A stretch of DNA of 42,870 bases from Pseudomonas folii (GCF_014357575.1 NZ_JACONW010000039.1:1-42870); one strand, 5' to 3'. Positions 16,729 to 28,207 are shown, counted from the first letter of the stretch. Numbers and translations: made by a program. The notes: generated by a model from the sequence alone, not told the origin.

Positions 16729-17376
16729 TCAGCGCCCTGGCTCATCGTTCCAGAGAAATTTATGCAGCTGCATTTGCAGGCGTACAGGCAGGTTGTCGGC
16801 GACGATCCAGTCTGCGAGGTCGCGGGCGTTCAGTTGGTGATGGCTGGGCGAGAACAATACTTCGCCCGCTCGACGCTCCAGGCCGTACTGAATGAGCTTG
16901 GAGACGGCCCAGTCGTAGTCCTCACGAGAGCAAAGCACGAACTTGACCTGATCGTTGGGCGTCAACAGCTCGATGTTTTCGTAGCGGTTGCGAGTGACTT
17001 CCATGGAGCCTGGGGTTTTCAGGTCCACGACGCGGCTGACACGCGGGTCAACCTCGGAAATATCCAGCGCCCCGCTGGTCTCCAGAGAGACTTCGTAGCC
17101 AGCATCACAGAGACGCTTCAGCAAGGGGATAGCATTGGGCTGGGCAAGCGGCTCACCGCCGGTCACACAGACATAGCGGGGACGATAATCAGCCACCTGA
17201 CCGAGGATGTCATCCAGCGTCTGAATGGTGCCGCCACTGAACGCATAGGCGCTGTCGCAGTATTGGCAACGAAGCGGGCAGCCTGTAAGCCGCACAAAAA
17301 CAGTGGGCAAGCCGGCGGTACGAGTCTCACCCTGCAGAGAGTAAAAGACTTCGGTGATACGTAACGTTTCTTGCAT
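16729..17376 (-). CDS. queE: 7-carboxy-7-deazaguanine synthase
   Basis: This radical SAM enzyme contracts the ring of 6-carboxytetrahydropterin to 7-carboxy-7-deazaguanine. The cluster motif CPLRCQYC binds the 4Fe-4S centre with the spacing CxxxCxxC, and VCVTGGEPL is the SAM-binding GGE motif. It starts at the ATG at 17376 (MQETLRITE), giving 215 residues; a GTG three codons earlier is an alternative. It overlaps or abuts queC, so the pair is co-expressed. Confidence 0.95.
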   Translation of the reverse strand: MQETLRITEVFYSLQGETRTAGLPTVFVRLTGCPLRCQYCDSAYAFSGGTIQTLDDILGQVADYRPRYVCVTGGEPLAQPNAIPLLKRLCDAGYEVSLETSGALDISEVDPRVSRVVDLKTPGSMEVTRNRYENIELLTPNDQVKFVLCSREDYDWAVSKLIQYGLERRAGEVLFSPSHHQLNARDLADWIVADNLPVRLQMQLHKFLWNDEPGR

Positions 17377-17503
17377 ATAGGCCACGGGCGTAACAGCTAA
17401 ACAGGCCGTCCGCCTCCGTCAGGCACTTCAAAGCACCCTGCAATGGCAGAATCCAGAGAAGCGTATTTAAAAGTACCGAAAATTCGGGTGCCGAATTCTA
17501 ACG

Positions 17504-17529
17504 AAAAAAGCCGCGACAAGCGCGGCTTT
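17504..17529 (-). terminator. Terminator after cpoB
   Basis: The stem GCCGCG (17510-17515)/CGCGGC (17521-17526) is followed on the minus strand by a run of six T (17504-17509). It ends the tol-pal-cpoB transcript and separates it from queE. Confidence 0.85.
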
Positions 17530-17550
17530 CTTGAATTACGGGTCAGAACC

Positions 17551-18369
17551 TTAAAGTCGCTGAAGATCCCGCTGTGCCAGCTGAGCGGCGGATGTACCCG
17601 GATACTGAGCTACAACCTGCTGCAAAATGCCTTTGACCTTATCGGTATTACCGAGACGACGCTCGACATCAGCAAGCTTGTACAGCGAATCAGGCACCTT
17701 GGCATGCTTCGGGTAAAGCTGGCTGACTTTGGCAAACGCCTGACCTGCACCTTGCAGATCACCTTTGGCCAGGTTCACTTCACCCAGCCAGTACTGAGCA
17801 TTGCCAGCGTATGAGCTGTTTGGATATTTGCGAAGGAAAGCGCCGAAAGCCTGACTGGCCTTGTCGAAATCCTTGGCTTTGATCAGATCGAAGGCCGCTT
17901 CGTAATAAAGCTTTTCCTTCGCTGGATCAGGTGGTTCAGTGCCCGCCGACGGCGCTTGCGCAGCCGGAGCAGCAGGCGTACCGCTGGCGTTGATATCAGC
18001 GCCAGCCGGTTGAGAATTATTGGAAGCACCTGCGGCTGCGCCGCCTGCTCCTATGCGTGAATCCAGATCCTGATACCGCTCAAGCGCTTCTTGTTTCATG
18101 CGCTGGATATCGTTCTGCTGAACCTCGACCATACCGCGCAAGCGCGCGATTTCGTCCTGCATCTGTTGCAGCTGCATGAAAAGCTGACCTTGTGCCGAGG
18201 GCTGGGCCGTAACCCCTCCCCCGGCATAGGCGCCAGACGTGCCATAACCAGCTGGCGGATAACTGCTGCTGCCAGAGCCAGAATTGTTATCGACCACAGG
18301 AACCGCACCCCACGCAGCAAGTGGAAGGGTGAGGGCCAAAACGGTTAGAGCACGTCGGCACGTTCGCAT
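17551..18369 (-). CDS. cpoB: Cell division coordinator CpoB (YbgF)
   Basis: A 272-residue periplasmic protein with a signal peptide (ALTVLALTLPLAAWGA), a coiled-coil region around 60-100 (QLQQMQDEIARLRGMVEVQQNDIQRMK) that trimerises, a Pro/Ala/Gly linker, and C-terminal tetratricopeptide repeats from about 150 (YYEAAFDLIKAKDFDKA). CpoB links PBP1b peptidoglycan synthesis to Tol-driven outer-membrane constriction. It is the last gene of the tol-pal cluster, seven bases after pal. Confidence 0.94.
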   Translation of the reverse strand: MRTCRRALTVLALTLPLAAWGAVPVVDNNSGSGSSSYPPAGYGTSGAYAGGGVTAQPSAQGQLFMQLQQMQDEIARLRGMVEVQQNDIQRMKQEALERYQDLDSRIGAGGAAAGASNNSQPAGADINASGTPAAPAAQAPSAGTEPPDPAKEKLYYEAAFDLIKAKDFDKASQAFGAFLRKYPNSSYAGNAQYWLGEVNLAKGDLQGAGQAFAKVSQLYPKHAKVPDSLYKLADVERRLGNTDKVKGILQQVVAQYPGTSAAQLAQRDLQRL

Positions 18370-18375
18370 GTCAAA

Positions 18376-18876
18376 TTACTTACGCAGTTCGACGCGACGG
18401 TTTTGAGCCCAGGACTGCTCGTCGTTGCCGGTAGCAACTGGACGCTCTTCGCCGTAGGAAACCAGTTCCAGCTGAGCTGGGGAAACACCTTGCAGAACCA
18501 GGTAGCGTTGAACGGCTTTCGCACGACGCTCGCCCAGTGCCATGTTGTACTCGCGAGTACCACGTTCGTCGGTGTTGCCTTCCAGAACTACGCGAGCGCC
18601 ATTGCCTTTCAGGTCTTTGGCGTGAACGTCCAGAGCGCGCATGGCTTCTGGCTTCAGGTCCGAACTGTCGTATTCGAAGTAGAAAGTGGTGATTGCGCGC
18701 AGAGCAGCTTCTTCGCTCAGGCTGCCATCAACGGCACCAGTGTTTGCGCCGTAACCAGCGTTAGGATCAACAGCAGCGCCTTCGCCAGCGTTGTCGCCGC
18801 CTTTGGAAGAGCAACCTACAGCTACAGCCATGGCCAGAGCCAGCGCAGCAAATTTACCAAACTTCAGCATTTCCAT
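18376..18876 (-). CDS. pal: Peptidoglycan-associated lipoprotein Pal (OprL)
   Basis: The 166-residue outer-membrane lipoprotein has a lipobox ending AVGC (C22) and an OmpA-like peptidoglycan-binding domain with [14 protein letters not shown] and the diaminopimelate-contacting [20 protein letters not shown]. It anchors the outer membrane to the cell wall and binds TolB. I start it at the ATG at 18876, with AGGAGT seven bases upstream; a longer frame to 18912 has no such site. In P. aeruginosa the product is called OprL. Confidence 0.97.
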   Translation of the reverse strand: MEMLKFGKFAALALAMAVAVGCSSKGGDNAGEGAAVDPNAGYGANTGAVDGSLSEEAALRAITTFYFEYDSSDLKPEAMRALDVHAKDLKGNGARVVLEGNTDERGTREYNMALGERRAKAVQRYLVLQGVSPAQLELVSYGEERPVATGNDEQSWAQNRRVELRK

Positions 18877-18933
18877 CGTGAAACTCCTAATGAACCCCAG
18901 TGTGTTAAGCAAATCTTTTTGTGTAGCGCCGCG

Positions 18934-20238
18934 TCAGTTCAGGTAAGGGGACCAGGAAGGTTCTCTGACTTCGCCTTGAGCGGTAGGAAGCGGGAGCCTT
19001 ACGCGTCCATTAATGGACACGAGCATCAAGACTCCCCGGCCCTGCTGGCGGGTGGCGTAGATTACCATGGTGCCGTTGGGCGCAACAGTAGGCGACTCAT
19101 CAAGGTTGCTATCTGTGAGGATTTTTACGCTTCCGCGGGCCAAATCCTGCACTGCTACCTTGAAATTAGTGAAGCCGTCCTGCCGGTGAATCATTACCAG
19201 CGTCTTCTCATCAGCTGACAATTTCGGGTTGGCGTTGTAGTTGCCGACGAAAGTGACTCGTTCAGCACCGCCACCATTAATATTTGTCTTGTAGATCTGC
19301 GGCTTGCCGCCACGGTCCGACGTGAAGTACAGCGTCGAGCCGTCTTTGCCGAAGAACGGTTCTGTGTCGATGGACGAATCGTTAGTCACGCGGCTCAGCT
19401 GACGCGAGGCCAGATTCATCACGTAAATTTCCGGGTTACCGTCCTTCGACAATACGAATGCCAGTTTCGTGCCATCAGGCGACCATGCAGGCGCGCCATT
19501 AAGGCCTTCGAAGTTGGTGATCTGCTCACGGCGACCGGTATCGATGTGTTGAACGAAGATGCGCGGACGCTTCTGTTCGAACGATACATAGGCGATGCGC
19601 TTGCCATCCGGAGCAAAGCGCGGCGACAGGATCGGCTCACGGGATTGCAGCAGGGTCACTGCGCGGGCACCGTCGTAATCCGAACGCTGCAAAGTGAAGC
19701 GCGTATTGTTTTCGGAGAAGCGTTCGGCAGTCACGTACAGCATGCGGGTAGAAAAAGCCCCCTTGATGCCGGTCAGTTTCTCGAACGACTGGTCCGCAAT
19801 GTAGTGCGACATGTCGCGCAACTGGTCAGTCGTGCCGGACACATTACCGGTCAGCACCTGCTGCTCGGTTGCCACGTTGAACAGCGCATATTGCACCTGC
19901 AGACGACCGCCTGCTGGCACGATATTGCCAACCATCACGTACTGCGCACCTAGTGCTTTCCAGTCACGGAAAATGACTTCGCTGGCCTGGCTTGGCTGGC
20001 TGATCATGTTCTGACGCGGAATTGGCGCGTAGTAACCCGAATTGCGCAGGTCGTTGCCGATGATTTCCGACATGTCCTCTGGCAGTACGTTGCCGCCCTG
20101 CCAGCCAAAAGGCACAACCGCGATAGGCGTGGCACGGTCACTGCCGCTGGTGACCAGAATGTTCTTCTCTTCTGCGCCAACCATACCGGCCGCACAACAG
20201 AGAACGACTACTAGCAGTCCTCGAAAAAGCTTGATCAC
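18934..20238 (-). CDS. tolB: Tol-Pal system protein TolB
   Basis: The 434-residue periplasmic protein has a signal peptide cut near residue 22 (VGA/EEK), an N-terminal TolA-binding domain, and a C-terminal six-bladed beta-propeller whose repeats carry the [11 protein letters not shown] / [10 protein letters not shown] pattern. It shuttles between TolA and Pal. Its ATG overlaps the tolA stop by four bases (ATGA). Confidence 0.97.
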   Translation of the reverse strand: MIKLFRGLLVVVLCCAAGMVGAEEKNILVTSGSDRATPIAVVPFGWQGGNVLPEDMSEIIGNDLRNSGYYAPIPRQNMISQPSQASEVIFRDWKALGAQYVMVGNIVPAGGRLQVQYALFNVATEQQVLTGNVSGTTDQLRDMSHYIADQSFEKLTGIKGAFSTRMLYVTAERFSENNTRFTLQRSDYDGARAVTLLQSREPILSPRFAPDGKRIAYVSFEQKRPRIFVQHIDTGRREQITNFEGLNGAPAWSPDGTKLAFVLSKDGNPEIYVMNLASRQLSRVTNDSSIDTEPFFGKDGSTLYFTSDRGGKPQIYKTNINGGGAERVTFVGNYNANPKLSADEKTLVMIHRQDGFTNFKVAVQDLARGSVKILTDSNLDESPTVAPNGTMVIYATRQQGRGVLMLVSINGRVRLPLPTAQGEVREPSWSPYLN

Positions 20239-21314
20239 AAGGCTAGATCTCCAGGTGTAAATGTCATCTTGAATGAACGATAGGGAGCGAAGTCCGCGGC
20301 CTTCATACCCTGCATTTCTGTCAAACGGCCAATATTCTTGACTGCTGCGACTGCTGAACTGTCAAACGGCCCGTCTCCACTGGACTTGGCAACCGATACC
20401 GAGGCAATGGTGCCATCCGGCAACATACCAATCTGCAGTGTTACGGACATGTTGTTACGTGCTGACGGTGGTCGACTCCAGCCCTCGGACGCTCGAACAC
20501 GAATCAGATCGTCGAAACTACCCGCGACCTCATCACCTTGCTCATCCGCCAATGCCTGTTGCCGTTCCGGTTTATCGGACAGCAAGTCAGCCAAGGCCTG
20601 AGCCTTTTTGTCTTCAGCAGATTTACGGGCTGCTTCCTGCGCCTTTTTGGCAGCATCGGCAGTGGCTTTTTTCTTAGCGTCGTCAGCTGCTTTCTTTTTA
20701 GCGTCTTCGGCAGCCTTTTTCTTGGCATCCTCAGCCGCTTTTTTCTTCGCATCGTCGGCGGCCTGTTTTTTGGCTTCCTCGGCTGCAGCTTTCTTGGCGT
20801 CTTCCTCGGCCTTTTTCTTGGCGTCGTCTTCAGCTTTTTTCTTGGCGATGTCGGCCAGCTGCTTTTCTTCAGCTTTTTTGGCATCAGCCTTCTTGGCTTC
20901 ATCAGCTTTCTTCGCTTCGTCGGCTTTTTTCGCTTCCGCCGCTTTCTGCGCTGCTTCTTCAGCCTTCTGTTCTTCCGCTTTTTGAGCAGCCTCTTCTTTC
21001 TTTTGTTCCGCAGCTTTTACAGCTTCCTGCTTTTCCTGCTCGACTTTCTTCTGTTCCAGTTGCTCGACTTCAGTCTGTCGTGCAGCGGTCTTTTTCGCCT
21101 CGCCGGCAATTTTCTGGTTGGTCTGGGTCGTCGCCTGACTCTTGGACTTGAGCTGGTACAGGGTCGCCTGCACGATAGGCTTGGCTTCCGGCAATTCCGG
21201 AGTCATGGCAAAGCTGACAAACAGCAAGCCAAAAATCAGGACGTGCAACGCCACGGCCCAGACACTAGGCCAGAAATAATTCTCCGAGGCGGACGGCTCT
21301 CGAATTGGCTGCAT
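20235..21314 (-). CDS. tolA: Tol-Pal system protein TolA
   Basis: A 359-residue inner-membrane protein: one N-terminal transmembrane helix (about 18-40, [17 protein letters not shown]), a long helical stalk of Lys/Ala/Glu repeats (about 65-240, with tandem KKADEA and DAKKKAAE units), and a globular C-terminal domain (about 255-359, [28 protein letters not shown]). It carries proton-motive force from TolQR across the periplasm to TolB and Pal. It overlaps tolR by one base (TGATG). Confidence 0.96.
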   Translation of the reverse strand: MQPIREPSASENYFWPSVWAVALHVLIFGLLFVSFAMTPELPEAKPIVQATLYQLKSKSQATTQTNQKIAGEAKKTAARQTEVEQLEQKKVEQEKQEAVKAAEQKKEEAAQKAEEQKAEEAAQKAAEAKKADEAKKADEAKKADAKKAEEKQLADIAKKKAEDDAKKKAEEDAKKAAAEEAKKQAADDAKKKAAEDAKKKAAEDAKKKAADDAKKKATADAAKKAQEAARKSAEDKKAQALADLLSDKPERQQALADEQGDEVAGSFDDLIRVRASEGWSRPPSARNNMSVTLQIGMLPDGTIASVSVAKSSGDGPFDSSAVAAVKNIGRLTEMQGMKAADFAPYRSFKMTFTPGDLAL

Positions 21315-21778
21315 CAGGGGGCCTCAGTAATCAAGCCGACATTCCCGACCCCTGCCTTCTGCAGCCCACCCATGGTGCCCATGACCGAACCGTAATCCAC
21401 GGTTTTGTCGCCACGAATGAAAACCTGCGTCTGCTTGCCGGCATCACGCCCGGCGGCAACGATTTTGGTAACGGCCGACGTCAGCTGCGGCAAGGTCATC
21501 GCCTTGTCCATCTGCTTATCGGTGTCGACTTCGCTGCCAAGGTTCCAGTAATAGGTCTTGTCAGCCTTGATCGAAATGGTCAGGACCTGATTGTTGTTGT
21601 CTTGCGGCAAAGCCTCACTGGAGACTTTGGGCAAATCGACTTTCACGCCCTGATTGATCATGGGAGCGGTGACCATGAAGATGACCAGCAGCACTAACAT
21701 CACGTCGATGTATGGCACTACGTTCATTTCGGCGACCGGCTTGCGTTTTCTGCGGCGATCTCGAGCGATTAAAGCCAT
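21314..21778 (-). CDS. tolR: Tol-Pal system protein TolR
   Basis: The 154-residue inner-membrane protein has one transmembrane helix near the N-terminus (NVVPYIDVMLVLLVIFMVTAP), which carries the conserved aspartate of the proton channel, and a periplasmic ExbD-type domain. With TolQ it converts proton-motive force to movement of TolA. Confidence 0.96.
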   Translation of the reverse strand: MALIARDRRRKRKPVAEMNVVPYIDVMLVLLVIFMVTAPMINQGVKVDLPKVSSEALPQDNNNQVLTISIKADKTYYWNLGSEVDTDKQMDKAMTLPQLTSAVTKIVAAGRDAGKQTQVFIRGDKTVDYGSVMGTMGGLQKAGVGNVGLITEAP

Positions 21779-21792
21779 TGGGAATTACCTGC

Positions 21793-22488
21793 TCACTCTT
21801 CGCTGGTGTGCACTTTACGGTGCAGGATGGCCTGGAATTCATCGGCGAAGGTGTAGTAACGACTAATCAAGGTTTCGCTGCGAGCGGCAAAACGGTTGTA
21901 GGCGATTACTGCAGGGATCGCCGCGAACAGGCCAATGGCTGTTGCGATCAGTGCTTCGGCAATGCCGGGTGCAACGGTGGCGAGTGTCGCCTGTTGCGCC
22001 GTGGCCAGACCGCGGAAGGAGTTCATGATCCCCCAGACGGTACCGAACAAGCCGATGTAAGGGCTGACGGAGCCAACGGTGGCCAGATAAGGCAGACCCG
22101 CTTCGAGTTTCTCTTCCTCACGCGAGATGGCAACACGCATGGCACGAGCCACGCCTTCCATCACGGCCTCTGGATCGACACCTGCCTGCTGACGCAGACG
22201 CGAGAACTCTTTGAAGCCGGCACGGAAGATCTGCTCCACACCCGAATCCGGGTCTGGATTGCTGCCCGCCTGACGGTACAGTTTGGACAGATCGATACCG
22301 GACCAGAAACGCTCCTCGAAGCTGTCCAATGCCCGACGCCCAGCACGCAGCATGTTGCTGCGCTGAAAAATCATGATCCATGAAGTGACTGAAGCAGCCA
22401 CCAGGATCAGCATAACTAACTGAACGACAATGCTGGCATTACTGACCAAACTCCACATGGAGGAATGGTCGACGACGTTAGCTTCCAC
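21793..22488 (-). CDS. tolQ: Tol-Pal system protein TolQ
   Basis: The 231-residue MotA/TolQ/ExbB-family protein has three transmembrane segments (near 18-38, 133-155 and 170-190) and forms the pentameric proton channel around TolR. I start it at a GTG at 22488 ([14 protein letters not shown]): AGGAG lies seven bases upstream, and the length equals that known for Pseudomonas TolQ. Longer frames to 22536 run into ybgC, which it overlaps by 11 bases. Confidence 0.95.
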   Translation of the reverse strand: MEANVVDHSSMWSLVSNASIVVQLVMLILVAASVTSWIMIFQRSNMLRAGRRALDSFEERFWSGIDLSKLYRQAGSNPDPDSGVEQIFRAGFKEFSRLRQQAGVDPEAVMEGVARAMRVAISREEEKLEAGLPYLATVGSVSPYIGLFGTVWGIMNSFRGLATAQQATLATVAPGIAEALIATAIGLFAAIPAVIAYNRFAARSETLISRYYTFADEFQAILHRKVHTSEE

Positions 22489-22945
22489 GCTTGCTCTCCT
22501 GCTCTGTATGTGTGCCCGCGCCGCCCTGGCCGGCAAAGGCCGTACGCAGAGCTTCGGGAATGGCCCGGGGTTTCAAACTATCGGCGTTTACACACGCCAC
22601 CAAAAACTGCCCCTCACAGAGCAGCGTTGCATCCGCAGCCCGCCTGACTTCCTGTTTGAAGCGCAGACTGACACGGTTCAATTCGATTACTTCAGCGCTG
22701 ACCAGCAATTCGTCATCCAATCGCGCCGGCTTGTGATACCGAGCCTCGCTGGAATGCACAACGAACAACAAGCCTTCCTTCGCCATTGAGGATTGGGCAA
22801 AACCCAACTCCCGCAGCCGTTCGGTACGAGCCCGTTCCATGAATTTCAGATAATTGACGTAATAGACAATGCCGCCAGCATCGGTGTCCTCGTAATAAAC
22901 GCGACAGCGATGTGCGAACGACTGAACCCCGTTTTGCGCGCGCAT
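22478..22945 (-). CDS. ybgC: Tol-Pal-associated acyl-CoA thioesterase YbgC
   Basis: A 155-residue hotdog-fold thioesterase of the 4-hydroxybenzoyl-CoA type. The active-site motif [22 protein letters not shown] carries the catalytic aspartate and the tight G-G turn. It is the first gene of the tol-pal cluster in most gamma-proteobacteria and is thought to act in phospholipid metabolism. It overlaps tolQ by 11 bases. Confidence 0.95.
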   Translation of the reverse strand: MRAQNGVQSFAHRCRVYYEDTDAGGIVYYVNYLKFMERARTERLRELGFAQSSMAKEGLLFVVHSSEARYHKPARLDDELLVSAEVIELNRVSLRFKQEVRRAADATLLCEGQFLVACVNADSLKPRAIPEALRTAFAGQGGAGTHTEQESKRGS

Positions 22946-23083
22946 ACTCTAGTGCTTACTCCTCAGGTTGCCAATCCGCCACGGCAACTGTTTTTCAACG
23001 TTTCACCGGTTATTTCCTGTCAGCCTGACGCAGTTGCCAGTCTGACCGCGCAAACCCTGAATAAATCAGTGTTTTACGCTTTT

Positions 23084-24142
23084 TTAAATGTCTTCATCTG
23101 CAACAAATTGTTCAGCCCCCGGCATCTCCCCCATTCGGGACGGAATATTCAACCCGAAGTGCAGATACGCATGCCGGGTCACGACCCGCCCACGCGGTGT
23201 GCGCATGATATAGCCTTGCTGGATCAAATAGGGTTCCAACACATCTTCAATGGTATGGCGCTCTTCGCTGATGGCCGCAGCGAGGCTGTCGACACCCACC
23301 GGGCCGCCATCAAATTTTTCGATCATGGTCAGCAGCAAACGCCGGTCCTGATGATCGAAACCGCGTTCGTCGACGTCCAGCAGATTGAGAGCAAGGTCGG
23401 CGATAGGCTTGGTTATCTCGCCCTTGCCGCGCACTTCGGCGAAATCCCGCACCCGACGCAGTAGACGGTTGGCAATCCGCGGCGTGCCACGAGCCCGACG
23501 AGCGATCTCGAATGCGCCCTCCGGCTCAATCGGCAAACCGAGAATCCCCGCAGAACGCGAGACGATGGTTGCCAGATCCGCGATGCTGTAAAACTCCAGA
23601 CGCTGCACGATACCAAAACGGTCACGCAACGGATTGGTCAGCATGCCCGCCCGGGTGGTAGCCCCTACCAACGTGAACGGTGGCAAGTCGAGCTTGATCG
23701 AGCGAGCCGCGGGCCCTTCACCGATCATGATGTCGAGCTGAAAGTCTTCCATCGCGGGGTACAGCACTTCCTCGACGATAGGCGAAAGCCGGTGAATCTC
23801 GTCGATAAACAGCACATCGTTGGGCTCAAGATTGGTCAGGATCGCGGCAAGGTCGCCCGGACGCTCCAGCACGGGACCGGACGTACTTTTGATCGACACC
23901 GACATTTCCTGGGCAATGATATTGGCCAGTGTGGTCTTGCCCAGACCGGGCGGACCGAAGATCAGGGTGTGATCCAGCGCTTCGTTACGTCCGCGAGCGG
24001 CCTGGATGAAAAGCTCCATCTGCTCGCGCACCGTTGGCTGACCAATATAGTCGGCAAGGCTCAGCGGCCGAATGGCGCGATCAATCTGTTCATCACGATC
24101 ACGCCCGCCAGTGGCGGTTATCAGGCGGTCAGCATCAATCAC
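23084..24142 (-). CDS. ruvB: Holliday junction helicase RuvB
   Basis: The 352-residue AAA+ motor drives branch migration with RuvA. Visible motifs are Walker [13 protein letters not shown], Walker [11 protein letters not shown], sensor 1 [20 protein letters not shown] and the C-terminal winged helix ([11 protein letters not shown]). It starts at a GTG placed directly after the ruvA TAA, with GGGAA inside ruvA as ribosome binding site. Confidence 0.97.
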   Translation of the reverse strand: MIDADRLITATGGRDRDEQIDRAIRPLSLADYIGQPTVREQMELFIQAARGRNEALDHTLIFGPPGLGKTTLANIIAQEMSVSIKSTSGPVLERPGDLAAILTNLEPNDVLFIDEIHRLSPIVEEVLYPAMEDFQLDIMIGEGPAARSIKLDLPPFTLVGATTRAGMLTNPLRDRFGIVQRLEFYSIADLATIVSRSAGILGLPIEPEGAFEIARRARGTPRIANRLLRRVRDFAEVRGKGEITKPIADLALNLLDVDERGFDHQDRRLLLTMIEKFDGGPVGVDSLAAAISEERHTIEDVLEPYLIQQGYIMRTPRGRVVTRHAYLHFGLNIPSRMGEMPGAEQFVADEDI

Positions 24143-24751
24143 TTAAGCCATTCCCTTCAAGGCACGTCGAATCAAATCAGCACTGCTCAAATCTTTTTCC
24201 TTGATTGCGGAAACAGCTTTGCTGGCTTCCTGAGGCTTGTAGCCCAGAGAAATAAGCGCACTGACCGCATCGTTTTCGGCGGTCGCCACCGGCTCCGGCG
24301 CATTCGGACCACTGGATACCAGCGTAAAGGTCCCAGGCAGGGTTTCCCATGCCTTGAAACGATCCTTGAGTTCAACCAGCAAACGTTCGGCGGTCTTTTT
24401 CCCAACGCCTGGAATGCGAGTCAGCGCTGAGGTGTCCTGAGCCTGAACGCAACGCACCAGTTCATCAACCTCCAGACCCGACATCAAGGCCAGCGCCAGT
24501 TTCGGGCCAACGCCATTAAGGCGTATCAATTCACGAAACAGCTCACGCTCGCGCTTTTCATAAAAGCCGTACAGCAGGTGCGCATCTTCACGGACGACCA
24601 GATGCGTATGCAGCGTCACCGGCTCGCCGACGTGCGGCAAGCGATAAAGCGTGGTCATCGGGACCTCGATCTCATAGCCAACGCCATTTACATCAAGCAC
24701 CAGGTGCGGCGGCTGTTTCTCAGCCAAAAAGCCGCGTAAGCGTCCAATCAC
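24143..24751 (-). CDS. ruvA: Holliday junction DNA helicase subunit RuvA
   Basis: A 202-residue protein that forms the tetramer gripping the four-way junction. Domain I (1-63, OB fold), domain II with two helix-hairpin-helix motifs ([15 protein letters not shown] and [16 protein letters not shown]), and the flexible-linked domain III ([16 protein letters not shown]) that binds RuvB. It starts at a GTG with AAAGGA eight bases upstream. No SOS box was recognised in the 144-bp gap upstream. Confidence 0.97.
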   Translation of the reverse strand: MIGRLRGFLAEKQPPHLVLDVNGVGYEIEVPMTTLYRLPHVGEPVTLHTHLVVREDAHLLYGFYEKRERELFRELIRLNGVGPKLALALMSGLEVDELVRCVQAQDTSALTRIPGVGKKTAERLLVELKDRFKAWETLPGTFTLVSSGPNAPEPVATAENDAVSALISLGYKPQEASKAVSAIKEKDLSSADLIRRALKGMA

Positions 24752-24895
24752 GTATCAGATCCTTTCGTATTGCCGGTCAGACCGCGTGACCGGCGCGAAA
24801 TAATGGTCGCAATCATTGCAGGCGTGACAAGATCCGCCAGCAGAAATGTTCAAGCAGATGATGCTACCAGAGACACAGCACCACTATTGCACGCA

Positions 24896-25420
24896 TTAGA
24901 GGCGCAGCCGACCGCCGCGGCTGCGCGCCGTATTCAAGCCATGAGGAATCAGGCTTGAACGCGTATGCGCGTGACACAGGGCGATGGCCAGCGCATCAGA
25001 GGCATCGATTTGCGGCTTTTGGGTCAACTTGAGCAAATGCATGACCATCATCATGACCTGCTCTTTATTTGCGCCCCCGGTTCCTGCAACCGCCTGCTTG
25101 ACCTGAGTCGCCGAATATTCGGCAATCTCCAGCCCCTCCTCTGCCCCCGCAACAATCGCGGCACCCCGTGCCTGGCCCAACTTGAGAGCCGAGTCGGCAT
25201 TGCGCGCCATAAAGACCTTTTCAATGCCCATGGTCACAGGGCCATAGGTTTGGATGACTTCCCGCACCCCACGAAACACGATCTGCAAACGTTCATGCAG
25301 CTCGCCACTGCCTGTTCGAATACAGCCTGACGCCACATAAACACAGCCACGCCCGGTATCTCGTACCACGCCGTAACCAGTGATTCGTGAACCGGGGTCA
25401 ATACCAAGAATAAGAGTCAT
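24896..25420 (-). CDS. ruvC: Crossover junction endonuclease RuvC
   Basis: The 174-residue Holliday-junction resolvase has the acidic active site: [10 protein letters not shown] (first Asp), [22 protein letters not shown] (Glu) and the C-terminal [15 protein letters not shown] (two Asp). I start it at the ATG at 25420 (MTLILGID), the family norm; a frame to 25504 crosses the palindrome upstream. It lies between yebC and ruvA. Confidence 0.96.
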   Translation of the reverse strand: MTLILGIDPGSRITGYGVVRDTGRGCVYVASGCIRTGSGELHERLQIVFRGVREVIQTYGPVTMGIEKVFMARNADSALKLGQARGAAIVAGAEEGLEIAEYSATQVKQAVAGTGGANKEQVMMMVMHLLKLTQKPQIDASDALAIALCHAHTRSSLIPHGLNTARSRGGRLRL

Positions 25421-25471
25421 AACGCCTGCAGCTTGAGAAGTGTTGCCAGCAAAGGTCGCAGCATAAAGGCA

Positions 25472-25524
25472 GAAGCCGGGGGCTGATAGCAATGTTGGCA
25501 ACATTGCTATCGGCCCCCGGCTTC
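25472..25524. repeat. 53-bp near-perfect palindrome between yebC and ruvC
   Basis: Two 26-bp arms (25472-25497 and 25499-25524) with one mismatch flank a single central base. Outer parts are GC-rich (GAAGCCGGGGGC), inner parts AT-richer (GATAGCAATGTTG). No T-run follows on either strand. It would form a very stable RNA hairpin or a DNA cruciform in the yebC-ruvC gap. Confidence 0.9.
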
Positions 25525-25548
25525 GCGTTCAGGACCGGAAGCGCCCTG

Positions 25549-26295
25549 TCAGCCCAGCTGTTCCATGACCTCGTCCGGAATTTCCGCATTGGAATAAACG
25601 TTCTGCACGTCATCCAGGTCTTCGAGCATGTCGATCAGCTTGAGCACCTTTTCTGCTGTTTCCAGATCAAGTACCGCGCTGGTCGTCGGCAACATGACGA
25701 TTTCAGCGTCCGTAGCGGTGAAACCTGCAGCCTCAAGGGCGTTGCGCACCGCGTAAAAACCCGCGAATGAAGTAAATACGTCAATGCTGCCGTCTTCATT
25801 GGTAACGACATCATCGGCGTCCGCCTCCATGGCAGCCTCGATCAAGGCATCTTCATCAACACCTGCAGCAAAGGATATCTGGCCTTTGCGATCAAACAGA
25901 TAAGCGACGGAACCATCAGTGCCAAGGTTGCCCCCACACTTGGTGAAGGCATGGCGTACAGCCGCTGCCGTGCGATTACGGTTGTCAGTCATGGTTTCAA
26001 CCATGATCGCCACGCCGCCCGGGCCGTAGCCTTCGTAGCCCAGCTCTTCAACGTCATCACCATCTGCTGCACCGGTGCCACGGGCCACTGCGCGATCGAT
26101 GGTGTCACGGGTCATGTTCGCACCAAGCGCCTTGTCCAGCGCCAGGCGCAGACGAGGGTTGGAGCCGGGATCACCACCACCCTGACGGGCAGCGACGGTC
26201 AGCTCACGGATCCACTTGGTGAAAATCTTGCCTTTCTTGGCATCCTGACGCTCTTTGCGGTGCTTGATGTTCGCCCACTTAGAATGACCTGCCAT
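25549..26295 (-). CDS. YebC/PmpR family transcriptional regulator
   Basis: A 248-residue YebC/TACO1-family protein with the typical opening [23 protein letters not shown] and the three-domain layout. The P. aeruginosa orthologue at this position is PmpR, a repressor in the quinolone-signal system; other family members rescue ribosomes at polyproline stretches. Which role applies here cannot be read from sequence. Ribosome binding site GGAGCGAG precedes the ATG. It lies downstream of aspS and upstream of ruvC. Confidence 0.94.
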   Translation of the reverse strand: MAGHSKWANIKHRKERQDAKKGKIFTKWIRELTVAARQGGGDPGSNPRLRLALDKALGANMTRDTIDRAVARGTGAADGDDVEELGYEGYGPGGVAIMVETMTDNRNRTAAAVRHAFTKCGGNLGTDGSVAYLFDRKGQISFAAGVDEDALIEAAMEADADDVVTNEDGSIDVFTSFAGFYAVRNALEAAGFTATDAEIVMLPTTSAVLDLETAEKVLKLIDMLEDLDDVQNVYSNAEIPDEVMEQLG

Positions 26296-26431
26296 ATCTC
26301 GCTCCAGATTCTTTTTTCAAACACCTTCGCCTTTCGCCCAACGATAAACAGGCAAAAGGGTTTACTTGACCGGGGGTGTAACCATGCAAGGGCGCGCTCA
26401 CGTCAAACGACGGAACGCGCCTCAGCGGGCG

Positions 26432-28207
26432 TTACTCAGCCTTTGGCTGTTCACGCAAACGGATGTGCAGCTCACGCAGTGCCTTGGCATCTACAACACC
26501 TGGAGCCTGGGTCATGACGTCAGCAGCGCTCTGGGTTTTCGGGAACGCGATCACTTCACGGATCGACTGCGCGCCGGTCATGAGCATGACCAGACGATCC
26601 AGACCGAATGCCAGACCACCGTGTGGTGGTGCGCCGTACTTCAGGGCGTCGAGCAGGAAGCCGAACTTCTCCTGCTGCTCGTCTTCGGCGATGCCCAGCA
26701 AGCGGAAGACCGCCTGTTGCATTTCCTTGCGATGGATACGGATCGAACCGCCACCCAGCTCGGTGCCGTTGAGTACCATGTCGTAGGCACGGGACAGAGC
26801 GGTTGCCGGGTTGGCTTCCAGTTCTTCCGGGGTGCACTTGGGCGCGGTGAACGGGTGGTGCAATGCAGTGAAGCTACCGTCTTCGTTCTCTTCGAACATC
26901 GGGAAGTCCACGACCCACATAGGAGCCCACTCACAGGTGTGCAGCTTGAAGTCGTTACCCACCTTGATCCGCAACGCGCCAAGGGCTTCGCTGACGATCT
27001 TGGCCTTGTCAGCGCCGAAGAACACGATATCGCCATCGACCGCGCCCACACGATCAAGGATCACGTTGAGGTTGGCTTCCGGGATGTTCTTGACGATTGG
27101 CGACTGCAGACCTTCAACACCGGCAGCACGCTCATTGACCTTGATGTACGCCAGGCCCTTGGCACCGTAGATGCTGACGAACTTGGTGTAGTCGTCGATC
27201 TGCTTGCGCGGAATGCTCGCCCCGCCTGGAACGCGCAGCGCGGCAATACGGCATTTCGGATCATTGGCCGGGCCGCTGAACACCTTGAAATCAACGTCCT
27301 TGAGCTGATCGGCAACGTCGACCAGTTCCAGCGGGTTACGCAGGTCCGGTTTGTCGGAGCCATAACGGCGCATGGCTTCTTCGAAAGTCATGTGCGGGAA
27401 ATCACCGAACTCCAGGTCCAGTACTTCCTTGAACAGCTGACGAATCATCTTCTCGGTCAAACCGATGATGTCTTCTTCATTGAGGAAACTGGTCTCGATG
27501 TCGATCTGGGTGAATTCCGGCTGGCGGTCAGCACGCAGGTCTTCATCGCGGAAGCACTTGGCGATCTGGTAGTAGCGGTCAAAGCCGGCAACCATCAGCA
27601 ACTGTTTGAACAGCTGAGGGGATTGCGGCAAGGCAAAGAAGCTGCCCGGATGTGTGCGGCTAGGCACCAGATAGTCACGAGCCCCTTCCGGAGTAGCGCG
27701 AGTCAGGATCGGCGTTTCGACATCCAGGAAGCCGTTGTCATCCAGATAGCGACGGATGCTGGTAGTAATGCGCGAACGCAGACGCAGCTTCTCGGCCATT
27801 TCCGGGCGACGCAGGTCGATAAAGCGATAGCGCAGACGGGTCTCTTCGCCGACATCGGAGTATTCGTTGAGCGGGAACGGCGGGGTTTCCGACTCGTTCA
27901 GCACTTCCAGCTCATAACCGAGCACCTCGATGGCGCCAGACGCCATGTTGGCATTGACGGCACCGGCCGGGCGAGCACGCACCTTGCCGGTAAGCTTGAC
28001 GACATACTCGCTGCGAACACGGTCGGCGGCGGCAAAGGTGTCTGCACGGTCAGGGTCAAACACCACCTGAGCCATACCTTCACGATCGCGGATGTCGAGG
28101 AAAATCACACCCCCGTGGTCACGACGGCGGTGGACCCATCCGCAAAGGGTAATTTCCTGACCTTCCAGGCTCTCGTTCAATTGGCCGCAATAATGGCTGC
28201 GCATCAT
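26432..28207 (-). CDS. aspS: Aspartyl-tRNA synthetase
   Basis: The 591-residue class II synthetase has an N-terminal OB-fold anticodon-binding domain ([22 protein letters not shown]), the catalytic core with motif 2 ([18 protein letters not shown]) and motif 3 ([13 protein letters not shown]), and the bacterial insertion domain at about 290-420. Pseudomonas AspRS is generally non-discriminating, charging tRNA-Asn as well as tRNA-Asp; that is family knowledge. Adjacent ATGs at 28207 and 28204 give the start. Confidence 0.97.
   Translation of the reverse strand: MMRSHYCGQLNESLEGQEITLCGWVHRRRDHGGVIFLDIRDREGMAQVVFDPDRADTFAAADRVRSEYVVKLTGKVRARPAGAVNANMASGAIEVLGYELEVLNESETPPFPLNEYSDVGEETRLRYRFIDLRRPEMAEKLRLRSRITTSIRRYLDDNGFLDVETPILTRATPEGARDYLVPSRTHPGSFFALPQSPQLFKQLLMVAGFDRYYQIAKCFRDEDLRADRQPEFTQIDIETSFLNEEDIIGLTEKMIRQLFKEVLDLEFGDFPHMTFEEAMRRYGSDKPDLRNPLELVDVADQLKDVDFKVFSGPANDPKCRIAALRVPGGASIPRKQIDDYTKFVSIYGAKGLAYIKVNERAAGVEGLQSPIVKNIPEANLNVILDRVGAVDGDIVFFGADKAKIVSEALGALRIKVGNDFKLHTCEWAPMWVVDFPMFEENEDGSFTALHHPFTAPKCTPEELEANPATALSRAYDMVLNGTELGGGSIRIHRKEMQQAVFRLLGIAEDEQQEKFGFLLDALKYGAPPHGGLAFGLDRLVMLMTGAQSIREVIAFPKTQSAADVMTQAPGVVDAKALRELHIRLREQPKAE

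Noticed and set aside
17377..17503. preQ1 riboswitch upstream of queE
   Set aside because: No preQ1 aptamer core or pseudoknot pattern is recognisable in the gap.
20538..21395. Phe/Leu/Ser-rich plus-strand frame that looks like a membrane protein
   Set aside because: Antisense of the Lys/Ala repeat stalk of tolA; the hydrophobic pattern comes from reading its codons backwards.
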